Shown here: piece after piece, positions 13,936 to 14,875 of the stretch | How the letters are laid out: every line of letters starts with the position of its first letter | How positions within the stretch are numbered: the stretch's first letter is position 1 | Assembly: GCA_964409905.1 (NCBI GenBank) | Contig: CAYPET010000032.1 | Location: 1 to 14,875, forward strand | Length of the DNA stretch: 14,875 nt | Direction: 5' to 3' | Origin: JAGNRR01 sp964409905 | Lineage (GTDB): Bacteria > Bacteroidota > Bacteroidia > Chitinophagales > Chitinophagaceae | Notes under the pieces: generated by a model | Databases searched by the model: none | What the model was told of the DNA's origin: nothing | The model's input: only the letters and a program-made list of their open reading frames with translations | Position numbers and translations under genes: made by a program

Positions 13936-14875
13936 TTGGAAAAAGGAAATTTCATTGATCTTATCAAAGTGTACTGTCGTTCCGGTAAGGGAGGTGCAGG
14001 GAGTAAACATTTTCATCGCGAAAAATTTCAGCCTTATGGTGGGCCGGATGGTGGTGATGGTGGCCGAGGTGGTCACATCATCTTACGCGGTAACGAAAAT
14101 TTGTGGACGTTGTTGCACCTGCGCTATCGCAAGAATATTTTAGCCGGTGACGGCAAATCAGGTGGCAAAAATAGCAGCACAGGCAAATCGGGTGAAGATG
14201 TCATTATTGAAGTGCCATTGGGTACGATAGCCCGCGACGAAGAAACCGGAGAGGTTGAAGCTGAAATTCTGGAACATGGCCAAGAAATCATCTGGCTTGC
14301 TGGTGGGCGCGGTGGTTTGGGTAATGCCAACTTTAAGAGCAGCACCAATCAAGCACCGGACTATGCCCAACCAGGCGAGGAAGGCCATGAAGGTTGGAAG
14401 GTGATGGAGCTTAAAGTACTGGCCGATGTGGGGTTGGTTGGTTTTCCGAATGCGGGCAAATCTACCTTGCTATCTACCATTAGTGCTGCTAAACCCAAAA
14501 TTGCCAATTATGCGTTTACCACGCTTACGCCACAATTAGGCATGATTCCCTATCGCGGCGATAAGTCATTTTGTATGGCTGACTTGCCAGGTATTATAGA
14601 AGGTGCCAGCGAAGGCAAAGGCCTTGGGCACCGTTTTTTACGACATATAGAACGGAATGCTGCCCTCCTATTTTTGGTACCCGCTGATGCCGAAGACTAT
14701 GCCCGTGAATACCATATTTTACTTAATGAACTGAGAGAATATAATCCTGAATTGCTGGATAAAGACAGGCTACTGGCCATTAGCAAGAGCGATATGCTTG
14801 ACGAGGAACTAAAAAAAGAAATAGCCAAAACATTGCCCAAAGATATTCCTCATGTATTTATTTCTTCGATAGCAC
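13936..14875 (+). CDS. obgE: GTPase Obg (3' end outside the window)
   Basis: Obg is a ribosome-associated GTPase acting in 50S maturation and ppGpp-linked growth control. The open frame runs from after the adk TAG to the window edge, with 313 codons seen. The family N-terminus (MEKGNFIDLIKVYCRSGKGG) aligns with a TTG at 13936; no ATG is available in frame between the adk stop and the conserved block, so TTG is chosen. The glycine-rich Obg fold covers about 1-158 (GGPDGGDGGRGGHIILRG at 35-52; GGRGGLGNANF at 123-133). The G domain follows: G1 GFPNAGKS (169-176), switch I YAFTTLTP (192-199), G3 DLPG (216-219), EGASEGKGLGHRFLRHIER (222-240), G4 SKSD (283-286, usually NKxD or TKxD) and the beginning of G5 (ISSIA). 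The remaining C-terminal part is cut off. Confidence 0.95.
   Translation, partial: MEKGNFIDLIKVYCRSGKGGAGSKHFHREKFQPYGGPDGGDGGRGGHIILRGNENLWTLLHLRYRKNILAGDGKSGGKNSSTGKSGEDVIIEVPLGTIARDEETGEVEAEILEHGQEIIWLAGGRGGLGNANFKSSTNQAPDYAQPGEEGHEGWKVMELKVLADVGLVGFPNAGKSTLLSTISAAKPKIANYAFTTLTPQLGMIPYRGDKSFCMADLPGIIEGASEGKGLGHRFLRHIERNAALLFLVPADAEDYAREYHILLNELREYNPELLDKDRLLAISKSDMLDEELKKEIAKTLPKDIPHVFISSIA

Noticed and set aside
1..14875. CRISPR array, tRNA/rRNA genes, transposases or phage genes
   Set aside because: No regularly spaced direct repeats, no RNA gene signatures and no such proteins were seen.

Overview
The window looks like a piece of chromosome from a Bacteroidota bacterium, most likely of the Chitinophagia type. 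The evidence is a DUF4294 gene, a long PagL-like barrel protein, a DUF187/GHL10 secreted hydrolase, Bacteroidota-type Obg and DnaB, moderate AT-richness, few visible Shine-Dalgarno sequences, and TAnnTTTG-type -7 boxes just upstream of some genes. The organism call is inference; no rRNA or other decisive marker is present.

Layout. Positions 1-369 hold no credible gene but contain a striking nested inverted-repeat element (81-269) and a small hairpin (309-327). Positions 370-8577 are a minus-strand run, in transcription order pheT, DUF4294 secreted protein, nuoK, nuoL, nuoM, nuoN. The nuo genes are tightly packed: a 10 bp gap, then overlaps of 8 bp and 1 bp. No nuoJ or other nuo gene lies upstream of nuoK, so the proton-pumping arm KLMN is separated from the rest of complex I. 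Positions 8578-8956 are a divergent intergenic region between pheT and dnaB, with a pheT promoter candidate and two DnaA-box-like sites. dnaB (8957-10585, plus) converges on a secreted GHL10-family glycoside hydrolase (minus, start corrected to 12064). A plus-strand group follows: PagL-like outer-membrane lipid A deacylase homologue, adk, and obgE, which runs off the right edge.

Together the genes are mostly housekeeping: respiration (NuoKLMN), translation (PheT), replication (DnaB), nucleotide balance (Adk) and ribosome assembly/stringent signalling (Obg). Three envelope proteins are interspersed. I found no CRISPR array, defence system, prophage, transposase, tRNA or rRNA. The least explained parts are the structured repeat at the left end, the isolated KLMN module, a 21-codon ORF in the gap before nuoK, the PagL homologue with Asn where the catalytic Glu is expected, and the DnaA-box-like pair before dnaB. 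Several start codons were re-chosen (nuoM 3200, nuoK 5413, DUF4294 6155, GHL10 12064), because the longest reading frames begin at TTG codons or ahead of an obvious signal peptide.
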